DNA of 64,000 bases from an uncultured Collinsella sp. (GTDB lineage Bacteria; Actinomycetota; Coriobacteriia; Coriobacteriales; Coriobacteriaceae): the NCBI GenBank assembly GCA_900757465.1, contig CAAENY010000146.1, positions 1-64,000 on the forward strand, written 5' to 3'. Positions 1 through 7,999 of the stretch are shown in pieces. The notes below the pieces were generated by a model that searched no databases, was not told the DNA's origin, and saw only the letters and a list, made by a program, of their open reading frames with translations. A program made the position numbers and the translations under genes. Positions within the stretch are counted from its first letter, which is position 1, and every line of letters begins with the position of its first letter.

Positions 1-142
1 AAAACGCCCCTAAGCGAGCAAGGTGACGTGAAAGAGGAGGGAAGCGTACTTCGGTACGCGACCGACGATTGAACGTCAGATTGCCGCTTAGGGGCGTTTG
101 CAGCGTCGAGCCGTTACGCGGTTTGGTAAAACCGCGTAACCC
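1..142. ncRNA. Candidate structured RNA or repeat, copy 1
   Basis: This is a palindromic element at the left edge of the window and may be cut there. Positions 2-16 pair with 85-99 in a 15-bp stem. Positions 44-49 and 54-59 form a stem closed by a UUCG tetraloop. Positions 113-124 and 129-140 form a perfect 12-bp hairpin. A second copy lies at 20496-20635 with nearly identical single-stranded segments and compensatory changes in the stems. The transcribed strand is not clear. The 3' hairpin sits just beyond the prfA stop and could also help end prfA transcription, but it has no T-run. Confidence 0.5.
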
Positions 143-143
143 A

Positions 144-1211
144 CTACACGGCCTGCGCTAGCTTCTCGGCACGCTCGGCGGCGGCGAGCGCCTCGATCAC
201 GGTGCCGAGTTGGTCGCCCAGAAGGACACCGTTGTAGGTGGAGTTGAAACCGATGCGGTGGTCGGTCACGCGGTCCTGGGGCTGGTTGTAGGTACGGATC
301 TTCTCGGAACGGTTACCGTGGCCGATCTGGCTTTGGCGCTCGGCACCGAGCTCTGCCTGCTGCTTCTCGAGCTCCATCTCGTAGAGGCGGGCGCGCAGCA
401 TCTGCATGCAGACCTCGCGGTTCTGGATCTGGGAACGCTGCTCCTGCGACTGCACCACGGTGTTGGTGGGCAGGTGGGTGATGCGCACGGCGGAGTAGGT
501 AGTGTTAACGCACTGACCGCCAGGGCCGGAGGCGCAGTAGGTGTCGATGCGCAGGTCGGACTGGTTGATCTGGACGTCGATTTCCTCGGCCTCGGGAAGC
601 ACGGCGACGGTTGCCGTAGAGGTCTGGATACGGCCCTGGGACTCGGTCTTGGGAACGCGCTGGACACGGTGCACGCCGGACTCGAACTTCATGACGGAGT
701 AGACGCGGTCGCCCTCGACCTTGAACTCGATGGACTTAAAGCCGCCGGCCTCGCTGGGGCTGGAATCGAGCACGGTGGTCTTCCAGCCGCGCGACTCGCA
801 AAAGCGCTGGTACATCTTGTACAAGTCGCCGGCGAAGATGGCCGCCTCGTCGCCACCGGCGGCGGAGCGGATCTCGACGATGGTGTTCTTGTCGTCGTTG
901 GGGTCGCTCGGGATGAGCATGTACTTGATATCTTCCTCGAGCTGGGGAAGCTTAGCCTCGTTTTCGGAGATGTCCATCTGGAGCATCTCCTTCTCATCGG
1001 CGTCGGTGGTATCGTGGAGCATTTCCTTGGCAGCCTCGATGTCGTCGAGCGCGCCGATGTACTCGCGCGAGGCAGCAATGAGGTCGGACTGGTGCGCGTA
1101 CTCCTTGTTGAGACGCGTGAACTCCTTGATGTCGGAGGCGACGGCCGGGTCGGACAGCTTCTTCTCGAGCTCCTCGTAGGCCTTGATGATCTTTTCGAGC
1201 TTGTCGCGCAT
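144..1211 (-). CDS. prfA: Peptide chain release factor 1
   Basis: Class I release factor that reads UAA and UAG in the ribosomal A site and triggers peptidyl-tRNA hydrolysis. The 355 residues are the normal family length. The catalytic GGQ lies at 231-233 in the context SGPGGQCVN. The codon-recognition loop at 187-189 reads PKT in RVPKTESQGR, where PAT or PVT is usual; the P-x-T frame is kept. The start is supported by an AAAGGAG ribosome site about 7 nt upstream. The gene follows the M20 peptidase on the same strand after a 229-bp gap. No prmC methyltransferase gene is next to it, although the two are often neighbours in bacteria. Identification is secure. Confidence 0.97.
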   Translation of the reverse strand: MRDKLEKIIKAYEELEKKLSDPAVASDIKEFTRLNKEYAHQSDLIAASREYIGALDDIEAAKEMLHDTTDADEKEMLQMDISENEAKLPQLEEDIKYMLIPSDPNDDKNTIVEIRSAAGGDEAAIFAGDLYKMYQRFCESRGWKTTVLDSSPSEAGGFKSIEFKVEGDRVYSVMKFESGVHRVQRVPKTESQGRIQTSTATVAVLPEAEEIDVQINQSDLRIDTYCASGPGGQCVNTTYSAVRITHLPTNTVVQSQEQRSQIQNREVCMQMLRARLYEMELEKQQAELGAERQSQIGHGNRSEKIRTYNQPQDRVTDHRIGFNSTYNGVLLGDQLGTVIEALAAAERAEKLAQAV

Positions 1212-1407
1212 GGCAGGACTCCTTTATATGCGTGAAGATGAAAATCGGCAGAGTTGATGGGGCGCATGGCGCCACTGCGGGGGTAAGCCCAGCTAGAACA
1301 TGTCGATCTTCAGATACATGCGCATCCCTTCGCGTATGGGGTACATAGTTGCGGTCTAACCCATACATGATAGCGTGCGCAGGCAAACCTGCATATAACC
1401 CGCACGG

Positions 1408-1440
1408 AATCCGACAAAGGGACAGTCCCTTTGTCGGATT
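1408..1440. repeat. REP-like palindrome, GACAAAGGGAC family
   Basis: A perfect 33-nt palindrome of two 16-nt arms around one base, built on CCGACAAAGGGAC. It directly abuts the stop codon of the M20 peptidase, so on the minus strand it can form a strong hairpin at the 3' end of that transcript. It belongs to a repeat family seen at least eight more times in the window, usually with TGTGAC arms. The rest of the prfA-M20 gap (1212-1407) shows no gene. Confidence 0.75.
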
Positions 1441-2856
1441 CTAGAGCGTGTGGAGCAGAGCGATGAGAAAGCGGACACCCTGGAGGAAGGCGCAGCGGGT
1501 GATGCGCTCGTTGGTGCCGTGGACGCCGCGATCACACTCGTCGTCATCAACCACAAAGGCCGAGAAGCGAATGCACTCGGGGCAAATGTGCTGGTAGTTG
1601 GCAGCATCGGTCGCACCGATCACGGTCGAGGGCACAATTGCCACTGGCTCGAATGATCCGTTTTCCTCCGTCCCCTTTGGATCACGGAAATAGTGGGCGG
1701 CGATGGCGCGGACGGCCTCGAGCCCCGGCCCGCCGACGCGCGGAGACGGCGAAGGCTCGGAGCTGCCGGGACCGAGTTCGATCTCCACGCGCCCGGCAAG
1801 GCCCGCCGCGGCAACCGCCTCGCGGCAGCGGGTAACGACATCGGCCACGCTCGTGCCCTCGAGCATGCGGAAGTTGATGTTGGCCCACATATCCTGCGGC
1901 ATTACGTTGGCGCCGGTGCTGCCGCCCTCGATCTGCGTGGGCGCGCAGGTGGTCGCCACCAGCGGATAGAGCTTTTTGCTGGCGAGGCAATCGCGGACAA
2001 TGACATCCCCGTTGGCGGCAATTTCATCGGCCGTGTAGAGCCCCAACTCGACGAGCTGGGCGGCAAGCAAGTCGGTCACGTGCGTCGGCCACTCGATATC
2101 GCAGATTGCAGCGATGGCACGGCTCAGCACCTCGAGCGATGTGCCGCCGTAGGGGTTAGACGAATGCCCGCCTTCACTCTTCGTCTTGAGCACAATGTCG
2201 GCATAACCTTTCTCAGCCAGGTCGGCGTGCATGAGCCAACCCTCGCCCGCGCTATACTCGGCAGCCGGAACGATGCGGTAGTCGCCCTCGTCGATCAGGT
2301 ACTCAAGTTCAACGCCGCGCTCCTCGAGCACGCGGCCGATGGCACCCGCACCGAACTGCGTGGTTTCCTCGTCCTGGCCAAAAGCCAGCAGCAGGGTGCG
2401 CTCGTGCTCCCAGCCGTGGGCCAGCGCATACTCAACCGCCTCGAGAATGCCTGCGACCTGATCTTTCATGTCGATAGCGCCGCGACCCCAAATGTAGGTG
2501 TCGTCCACGTGGCCACTAAAGGGGGCATGCGCCCAGTCAGCCTCGGTGCCGGGCACCACGGGAACCACGTCCATGTGGCCCATGAGCATAACGGGCTTAA
2601 GGGCAGGGTCGGAGCCGGTAAGCGTCACGAGCAGCGAATGGTCGACGAGCTCGACCTCGCCCGCCGCGAACACGCGCGGCCACGCCTGCTGCATATAGGC
2701 GCGCAGATCGTCGAAGGGCCGCCAGTCCACCGCCTCGGCATCCATGCTCGAAATGGTCGGAAACGACAGCACGCGGCCCAGGCGCTCGCACGCGCCGGCC
2801 TCGTCTATATCGGCAAAATCGTCCTCATGCGCAAAGAAGCGCCAAACCTCGGCCAT
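1441..2856 (-). CDS. M20 family metallopeptidase, CPS1-like
   Basis: Zinc-dependent peptidase or deacylase of 471 residues. Visible motifs are GHMDVV (metal His and Asp), GRGAIDMKD (bridging Asp), GQDEET (catalytic and metal Glu), LIDEGDY, EGGHSS in the lid domain, and HGTNERI near the C-terminus with the last metal His. The pattern fits carboxypeptidase-S-like M20 enzymes acting on small peptides or N-acyl amino acids. The start at 2856 has GAAAGGAT upstream; a reading frame 18 codons longer lacks this. The gene follows the amino-acid ABC importer on the same strand, which suggests use of imported peptides or amino-acid conjugates. A loop near the C-terminus, RDPKGTEENGS, looks like an insertion and is encoded by DNA almost identical to an intergenic repeat at 20418-20451. 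Confidence 0.88.
   Translation of the reverse strand: MAEVWRFFAHEDDFADIDEAGACERLGRVLSFPTISSMDAEAVDWRPFDDLRAYMQQAWPRVFAAGEVELVDHSLLVTLTGSDPALKPVMLMGHMDVVPVVPGTEADWAHAPFSGHVDDTYIWGRGAIDMKDQVAGILEAVEYALAHGWEHERTLLLAFGQDEETTQFGAGAIGRVLEERGVELEYLIDEGDYRIVPAAEYSAGEGWLMHADLAEKGYADIVLKTKSEGGHSSNPYGGTSLEVLSRAIAAICDIEWPTHVTDLLAAQLVELGLYTADEIAANGDVIVRDCLASKKLYPLVATTCAPTQIEGGSTGANVMPQDMWANINFRMLEGTSVADVVTRCREAVAAAGLAGRVEIELGPGSSEPSPSPRVGGPGLEAVRAIAAHYFRDPKGTEENGSFEPVAIVPSTVIGATDAANYQHICPECIRFSAFVVDDDECDRGVHGTNERITRCAFLQGVRFLIALLHTL
1652..1685. repeat. Short repeat inside M20 coding region
   Basis: About 34 bp centred on CGTTTTCCTCCGTCCCC. It matches 30 of 34 positions of an intergenic sequence at 20418-20451. 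Here it is in frame and encodes RDPKGTEENGS on the minus strand. Confidence 0.55.
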
Positions 2857-2880
2857 GACATCCTTTCGATTGTGATGACG

Positions 2881-2905
2881 AGGGCCGCCCCACCGGAGCG
2901 GCCCT
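2881..2905. terminator. Hairpin between ABC ATPase and M20 genes
   Basis: An 8-bp GC-rich stem (AGGGCCGC with GCGGCCCT) lies in the 72-bp gap. There is no T-run, so it is more likely an attenuating or RNA-stabilising hairpin within the operon than a full terminator. Confidence 0.4.
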
Positions 2906-2928
2906 GCCACATAAGCGTTTGCGGTCGG

Positions 2929-3714
2929 TTATTTGTCCTCGAGATAACGCGAGAGGAACTCGCGGGTGCGCTGGTGCTTGGGGTTGCCGAAGAGCTCGGC
3001 CGGCGCGGCATCCTCGAGCACCACGCCCTTGTCCATAAAGACCACGCGGTCGGACACCGTGCGGGCAAAAGCCATCTCGTGCGTGACGACGACCATGGTC
3101 ATGCCGTCGGCAGCGAGCTTGCGCATGACCTCGAGCACCTCTCCCACGATCTCGGGGTCGAGTGCGGAGGTCGGCTCGTCGAACAGCATGATCTGCGGAT
3201 TCATGCACAGGGCACGGGCGATGGCCACGCGCTGTTTTTGACCACCGGACAGGCGGCCCACGGCGGCGTGCGCGAACTTTTCGAGCCCCACGCTCGTCAG
3301 ATGCTCCATCGCGACTTTCTCGGCCTCGGTCTTGCTCATCTTTTTGAGCGTGACGGGCGCGAGCGTGCAGTTGTCGAGCACATCCATGTTGTTGAATAGG
3401 TTGAAGCCCTGGAACACCATGCCGATGTCCTCGCGCAGCTTGTTGATGTTGCAGCGCTCGGCCGTGAGGTCCTGGCCTTGGAACCAGATGTGGCCCGCGT
3501 CCGGGGTCTCGAGCAGGTTGAGGCAGCGCAGGAAAGTCGACTTGCCCGAGCCCGAGGCGCCGATAATGGTGACGACCTCGCCGGGGTTAACGGAGAGGTC
3601 GATGCCCTTGAGCACCTCGAGCGAGCCGAAGCTCTTGCGCAGACCCTCGACGCGGATGAGCGGCTCATTGATCTGTGCGGCGGCCGCAACGCCGGTAATG
3701 GCGGTATCTGCCAT
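2929..3714 (-). CDS. Amino-acid ABC transporter ATP-binding protein
   Basis: Cytoplasmic ATPase of a polar amino-acid importer of the GlnQ/HisP type, 261 residues. Walker [10 protein letters not shown] lies at 52-60, the signature LSGGQKQ at 155-161, Walker B IMLFDE at 175-180 and the switch His at 212 (VVTHEM). The start at 3714 is preceded by GAGGAG; a longer frame upstream runs into the permease gene. It is the third gene of the SBP-permease-ATPase operon, 22 nt after the permease. The substrate cannot be read from the ATPase. Confidence 0.95.
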   Translation of the reverse strand: MADTAITGVAAAAQINEPLIRVEGLRKSFGSLEVLKGIDLSVNPGEVVTIIGASGSGKSTFLRCLNLLETPDAGHIWFQGQDLTAERCNINKLREDIGMVFQGFNLFNNMDVLDNCTLAPVTLKKMSKTEAEKVAMEHLTSVGLEKFAHAAVGRLSGGQKQRVAIARALCMNPQIMLFDEPTSALDPEIVGEVLEVMRKLAADGMTMVVVTHEMAFARTVSDRVVFMDKGVVLEDAAPAELFGNPKHQRTREFLSRYLEDK

Positions 3715-3736
3715 GATGATTCTCCTCGTCTTGAGC

Positions 3737-4885
3737 CTAGTTGGAGCTGGGCAGCGTTGCCGGGGCCTCGGCGCCGAGCTTTTTGCCAAAGGCCTCGAGC
3801 AGACGGCTCGCCACGAGCGTCAGGATCAGGTAGACCACGAGCGCCACGCAGTAGACCTCCATCTGGCGGTAGTACACGCCGGCGACGGTGGTGGTGGCGT
3901 ACATGAGGTCGAACACGCCGATGACCGAGAGCACCGACGAATCCTTGATGTTGATGATGAGCTCGTTGGTGAGCGCCGGGATCGCGTTTTTAATGCCCTG
4001 GGGAAACACAACTTTGCGCATGGCCTGCCACTGCGACAGACCCAGCGAGCGCGCCGCCTCGGCCTGACCGGGATCGATCGACTCGATGCCGCCACGCAGG
4101 ACCTCCATCATGTAGGCGGTGGAGTTGAGCGAGATGGTGACGAGGCCGGCAGTGAAGGTACTCCAAATCTGGTTGGCCTGGGCGGTCTCGAAGCCCATGC
4201 CGCGCAAAACGGTGAAGCCCGCGTAATAGATGAGCAGACCCTGGACCATCATGGGCGTACCGCGCACGATGGTGGAGTAAACGGTCGCAAAGCCGCGGCC
4301 GATGCTCTTAAAGAAGCGCACCAGGTCGTTATCCACGCGGTCGAAGGTCTGAATACGCAGGAACACAAAGAGCAGCGCCAGGAAGAATGCGATGACGGTG
4401 CCGAAGGTCGCAAGCGCGATGGTGATCTCGATGCCGCGAATAAAGAAGTCACCGCTCTTGTAGGTCATGTAGACCAGGCTCGACAAAAAGTCGCTGGGGT
4501 TGGAGTCCGAGACAATGCTCACCTGCACCAGGTCGATAAATGACATGACGCAGCGGTCCACGAAAAAGATCGCCGCAATAGCAACGACGACATAGCTGCC
4601 CAGGCGCGCGCCGCGACGGAAGCGCTCGGAAGCAAACGGCGACTTTTGACGATAGTCATTCCAATGCATGAGTTTGGTGACCAGCGCCGCCGCCGACACG
4701 ACGAGCCAGGCCCAAAGGATTGCCCAGAGGCAGTCTTGGAGCACGCCCGTAGGCGCCAAGAAGCTCAGCGGCGTAGGATTGCGTTGGCTAAACGCCAGGC
4801 CGAGCGCCGCGATAACGCTCGTGCCCAGGTACACATAACGGTGGTCGGCCTTGATAAAGGAGGCCAGACGATTGATGGTTTTCAT
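3737..4885 (-). CDS. Amino-acid ABC transporter permease
   Basis: Membrane permease of the HisM/GlnP family, 382 residues. The C-terminal ~220 residues carry the transport fold with the EAA loop [20 protein letters not shown] that docks the ATPase. The first ~150 residues are an extension with about three extra hydrophobic segments, making the protein longer than the usual ~220-250. The start has GGGAGG upstream. It lies 9 nt after the substrate-binding protein gene and 22 nt before the ATPase, so the three are almost certainly cotranscribed. One permease gene suggests a homodimeric channel. Confidence 0.93.
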   Translation of the reverse strand: MKTINRLASFIKADHRYVYLGTSVIAALGLAFSQRNPTPLSFLAPTGVLQDCLWAILWAWLVVSAAALVTKLMHWNDYRQKSPFASERFRRGARLGSYVVVAIAAIFFVDRCVMSFIDLVQVSIVSDSNPSDFLSSLVYMTYKSGDFFIRGIEITIALATFGTVIAFFLALLFVFLRIQTFDRVDNDLVRFFKSIGRGFATVYSTIVRGTPMMVQGLLIYYAGFTVLRGMGFETAQANQIWSTFTAGLVTISLNSTAYMMEVLRGGIESIDPGQAEAARSLGLSQWQAMRKVVFPQGIKNAIPALTNELIINIKDSSVLSVIGVFDLMYATTTVAGVYYRQMEVYCVALVVYLILTLVASRLLEAFGKKLGAEAPATLPSSN

Positions 4886-4894
4886 GCTGCCTCC

Positions 4895-5821
4895 CTATGC
4901 CGGCTGACGGTCGAGGCACGCGTCCCACATCTGGTCGCGCTCCTCTTGGCTGACGCCCTTGAGCGTCTTATCGATAAGTTTGAGCAGCTTGTCCGAGCCC
5001 TTGCGGCAGCCGACGTTTGCCGCGACCTCCTGCTTAAAGCCCTCGCCCTCCGCAAAGCGAATAGGCACGATGCCCGGGTTTTGAGCCATATAACCCTTCT
5101 CGTTTTCGGTGTTGTAGGTCACGGCGTCGCAGGTGCCCTGCAGCAGGTTCGAGAACACCGTGGGCACCGAATCGACCGGATTCTTGTGAACGACGCCCGG
5201 AATCTCGTCGATGACGGTATCGAGCATCGTGTCCTTTTGGCCGAGCACCGTGGCGCCGCTAAAGTCGCTGAGCTTGGTCGCGTTTTGGTAGGGCGAGCCC
5301 TCTTTTACAAACAGGCCAAAGTAGCCGATAAAGTACGGATCGGAAAAACCGACGGACTCCTCGCGCTCGGGCGTGGCGCTCATGCCGGCAATAATGAGGT
5401 CGATCTGGCCGTTGTTGAGCGAATCGATGAGGCCCGAGAAGCTCTGCTTGACGGCAACGGGCTCGCCGCCAAGGGCCTTGCAGACGATCTTTGCGATCTG
5501 AACATCGTAGCCATCGGCGTAAGCGCCCTGTACGTTGTCGATGGGGATGGTGTACTCGCTGGCCTCGGAAACCTGCCAGTTGTACGGGGCGTAGGCCGCC
5601 TCCATGCCGATGCGAATCTTGTCCTTGCCGATCACGGAATCGGACAGGTCGTCGCGACCGCCGCCCGTGGTGGGCTGGACCACCTTGAGCGTGGATGGGC
5701 GCTGGCAGCCGGCAAGCGCGCCGGCGACGACGGAAGCGCTCGCAGCGAGGGCGCTACCCAGGAAGATGCGACGACTGCACACCGGCTGGGCCTGCGCGTC
5801 GCGCTGTAGTCGAGGTTTCAT
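4895..5821 (-). CDS. Amino-acid ABC transporter substrate-binding lipoprotein
   Basis: Extracellular solute-binding protein, family 3, 308 residues. The N-terminus has a twin-arginine-like motif (SRRIFLG), a hydrophobic stretch and a lipobox ending LAGC, so it is probably exported by Tat and lipid-anchored. After that come the typical segments IRIGMEAAYAPYNW, GLIDSLNNGQIDLIIAGMS and FSDPYF. It is the first gene of the importer operon. The start has GGAAAGG upstream. The 5' region contains an inverted repeat, TTGTTGATTAAACAA, that may be an operator. The ligand is not identifiable beyond amino acid. Confidence 0.93.
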   Translation of the reverse strand: MKPRLQRDAQAQPVCSRRIFLGSALAASASVVAGALAGCQRPSTLKVVQPTTGGGRDDLSDSVIGKDKIRIGMEAAYAPYNWQVSEASEYTIPIDNVQGAYADGYDVQIAKIVCKALGGEPVAVKQSFSGLIDSLNNGQIDLIIAGMSATPEREESVGFSDPYFIGYFGLFVKEGSPYQNATKLSDFSGATVLGQKDTMLDTVIDEIPGVVHKNPVDSVPTVFSNLLQGTCDAVTYNTENEKGYMAQNPGIVPIRFAEGEGFKQEVAANVGCRKGSDKLLKLIDKTLKGVSQEERDQMWDACLDRQPA

Positions 5822-5910
5822 CTGATGCCTTTCCTATATTGTTTAATCAACAACAGAACAGGATAGTATAGCAGCGGCATCGATAGGGCGTTCGCAGAAG
5901 ATTAACCTAG

Positions 5911-5941
5911 AAAAAGCCCCCTGCCGGGTGGCAGAGGGCTT
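5911..5941 (-). terminator. Rho-independent terminator after aldose epimerase gene
   Basis: On the minus strand a 10-bp stem (GCCCTCTGCC with GGCAGGGGGC) is followed by five T residues. It ends the transcript of the aldose-epimerase-like gene before the amino-acid importer promoter. Confidence 0.85.
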
Positions 5942-5951
5942 ATCGTGGCGG

Positions 5952-5984
5952 AATGTGACAAAGGGACTGTCACATTGTCACATT
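5952..5984. repeat. REP-like palindrome, variant
   Basis: A member of the TGTGACAAAGGGAC family with outer arms AATGTGACA and TGTCACATT. The right half differs from the consensus (TCACAT in place of CCCTTT). It touches the stop codon of the aldose-epimerase-like gene. Confidence 0.7.
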
Positions 5985-6877
5985 TAGAGCAGGGTAACGC
6001 TAAAGGAGCGCTCGTCGGTGGCGCCGGGGGCCAAGACGATGGTGTTGACCTTGTGCTCAAAGACGTCGTCCTCGGTGTCCATGGTGGTGTGGCCGGTCCA
6101 AGGCTCGAGCGCCACAAACGGGGCGTCGTTGGCGGCAGACCACACGCCGATGTACTTAAAGCCCTCAAAGTCGATCTTGACGCCGTGACCCGACTTGCGG
6201 CCGCGCAGCGTGAGCGTGGAGCCCGGGGTATCGGTGAACATGATGGCGTCGTTATCGAAGCTGCGGTGCGTGATGGGCAGCACGTCCGAGTTGTCGGGGG
6301 CCTTGTAGCTGCCCTCGAACGTCATAAGGCCATCGGGCGTGATGACGGGAGCCCCGTTAGTCCAAGCCTCGGTAAACGCTAACTCGTAATCCTCGAACGC
6401 CTCGTCCTCGGCGCCGGGGACGGGCACGTTGAATGCGGGGTGGCCGCCCACCGAGAACGGCAGGTCCACGTCGCCGGTGTTGGTGACGGCAAAGGTCTGC
6501 GTGAGGGTGGCGTCGCCGGTCAGGGCATAAGTCATGTTGAGCTTAAAGTGGAACGGGAACGCCTTGAGCGACTCGGGCGTGTCGGTGAGCTCGTAGGTAA
6601 CGGACGAACCATCCTCCGACACCTCGACGATCTTGTGCTCGACAATGCGCGCGATGCCGTGGCGTGCCATCTCGCAGGTGCCGGCGGCAGACGTCGCCGT
6701 GTTGTTGCGCAGCGACCCCACGATGGGGAACAGGATGGGCGCGTGCTTGCCCCAAAAGGCCGGGTCGCCCTGCCACAGATACTCGTTGCCGTTGAGGGCA
6801 AGGCTCGTGAGCTGGGCGCCCATGGAATCGATGGCCGCGGTGAGGCCGCCGCGCTTGATGGTAGTGACGGTGGACAT
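5984..6877 (-). CDS. Aldose 1-epimerase family protein, LacX-like
   Basis: Galactose-mutarotase-fold protein of 297 residues, likely acting on free sugars or sugar phosphates in the cytoplasm. Visible family features are the LacX-type segment HAPILFPIVGSL, HGIAR and SVGGHPAFNVP, with the His in GGHPAFN a likely active-site residue. The start at 6877 has GGAGGAA 7 nt upstream; an earlier in-frame start has no such site. The gene stands alone between a terminator and an unrelated membrane protein. LacX-like members often accompany sugar operons, but none is adjacent here, so the sugar is unknown. Confidence 0.85.
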   Translation of the reverse strand: MSTVTTIKRGGLTAAIDSMGAQLTSLALNGNEYLWQGDPAFWGKHAPILFPIVGSLRNNTATSAAGTCEMARHGIARIVEHKIVEVSEDGSSVTYELTDTPESLKAFPFHFKLNMTYALTGDATLTQTFAVTNTGDVDLPFSVGGHPAFNVPVPGAEDEAFEDYELAFTEAWTNGAPVITPDGLMTFEGSYKAPDNSDVLPITHRSFDNDAIMFTDTPGSTLTLRGRKSGHGVKIDFEGFKYIGVWSAANDAPFVALEPWTGHTTMDTEDDVFEHKVNTIVLAPGATDERSFSVTLL

Positions 6878-6956
6878 ACTACTTCCTCCAATGGTAAACA
6901 ACGGTGTCGAGAGCTATTGTCCCACTCTTGGCGGCGGGGTTGAGCGGCAGGCGCAG

Positions 6957-7823
6957 TTATTGAGCAATAGCGTAAAGGTCAAACCCGCCCTGCGGCGTGC
7001 TATCGATCGTATCGGGCGCCTGTGAATTAAAACTCACTGGAACCATGCGCTTTGAGGCGCGGTAACGCGTGCCGTCGGTGGCGACGGGCGGCTCATCGAC
7101 CGTGAGCTCGTAATCGCCGGGCTTGAGCTCGATACCGTCACCTTCGGAATTGACGTATTGATACTCGTCGATTGCTTGTCCCTTGAGCGTGCGGCCCACG
7201 ATATGGACGAGCATTTGGCTGTCGCCGCGCGCGGTATCCCACGTCGCGCCGTCCTTAACCTCGACCGACACACGCACCGAGCGCGTGCGGCTGAGCGATT
7301 GCTCGACGGACATCTCGACCTTGGCGGCGTCTTGGCGCTGCTGCTCGACATGTCCCCAGATGCTACCGATTGCCGAGCAGGCGATAACGCCGGCCATGAA
7401 GGCGATGAGGATGGGGCCGAGCGGAGAGCGGCGTCCCGCGTCTTCCTCATGAGCCAGGTCGGGGCGATGCGTTGGCGCAGGCGCCTGAGCACCCTGCGCG
7501 GGCACGTCGAGAATGCTGAAAGATGCCGTACTGCCGGGGTCGATGGTGTGGCGCGGTTGCGGGATCTTGGCCGGCGAGATGGACATGTCGGCTGGCTCAC
7601 CCAGCGTGGCCGTGGCATCGGCCTTTGCCTCGTCGGCCTCGGCCTGAGCCCAGGCCTGTTCAAAAGTCAGGGGCTCGGCGGCATCGGAGGCGGCATCCGT
7701 CTCGACGGCATCGTTGCCGGTCTCGTCCTCGTCGCCCGACACGTCACGCGGCGCGGGCTCGTCCCACTCCTCGTCCGGAGCCTCGCCCTCGCTATACCAC
7801 CATTCAAAATTATCGATATCCAT
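6957..7823 (-). CDS. Unknown single-pass membrane protein with acidic N-terminus
   Basis: 288 residues, family not recognised. The first ~130 residues are rich in Asp, Glu and Ala and low in complexity, consistent with a disordered cytoplasmic region. One membrane segment lies at about 135-157 (GPILIAFMAGVIACSAIGSI). The C-terminal ~130 residues form a folded-looking, probably extracytoplasmic domain with alternating beta-like segments and no Cys. An AAGGGG site lies upstream of the start. It follows the LacX-like gene in position but is transcribed before it (minus strand, 79-bp gap). No function is assigned. Confidence 0.75.
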   Translation of the reverse strand: MDIDNFEWWYSEGEAPDEEWDEPAPRDVSGDEDETGNDAVETDAASDAAEPLTFEQAWAQAEADEAKADATATLGEPADMSISPAKIPQPRHTIDPGSTASFSILDVPAQGAQAPAPTHRPDLAHEEDAGRRSPLGPILIAFMAGVIACSAIGSIWGHVEQQRQDAAKVEMSVEQSLSRTRSVRVSVEVKDGATWDTARGDSQMLVHIVGRTLKGQAIDEYQYVNSEGDGIELKPGDYELTVDEPPVATDGTRYRASKRMVPVSFNSQAPDTIDSTPQGGFDLYAIAQ

Positions 7824-7898
7824 ACGGGGCGCCCCTTAGGCCTCGCAAATAAACACTTGCTAGTCTTATACCCCCAGACGGCGCCGGAGCTCGCATGA

Positions 7899-7931
7899 AA
7901 TGTGACAAAGGGACTGTTCCTTTGTCACATT
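7899..7931. repeat. REP-like palindrome, TGTGAC family
   Basis: A 33-nt palindrome with TGTGACAAAGGGAC arms, located between the membrane-protein gene and the MerR gene. Confidence 0.8.
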
Positions 7932-7934
7932 GAA

Positions 7935-7999
7935 GTTGCGGTGGAATAGTTCCTATTTGCACACCCGCTTGAGCTATTTAGGGACTATTTCACCGCAAG
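7935..7999. repeat. Inverted repeat, TTGCGGTGGAATAGT family, copy 1
   Basis: A ~20-bp stem (TTGCGGTGGAATAGTTCCTA with its near complement) encloses a ~23-nt loop, two positions being G:T-type mismatches. It lies immediately 3' of the MerR stop codon and may act as its transcription end. A second copy with a different loop follows rlmKL at 50219-50282. Confidence 0.75.

Noticed and set aside
1..142. Guide-RNA or transposon-end RNA of an IscB/TnpB-type element
   Set aside because: No nuclease or transposase frame lies next to either copy, and no guide-like variable end could be defined.
1693..3399. 568-residue open frame on the plus strand across M20 and ABC ATPase genes
   Set aside because: Crosses two real minus-strand genes and their gap; composition is typical of a shadow frame.
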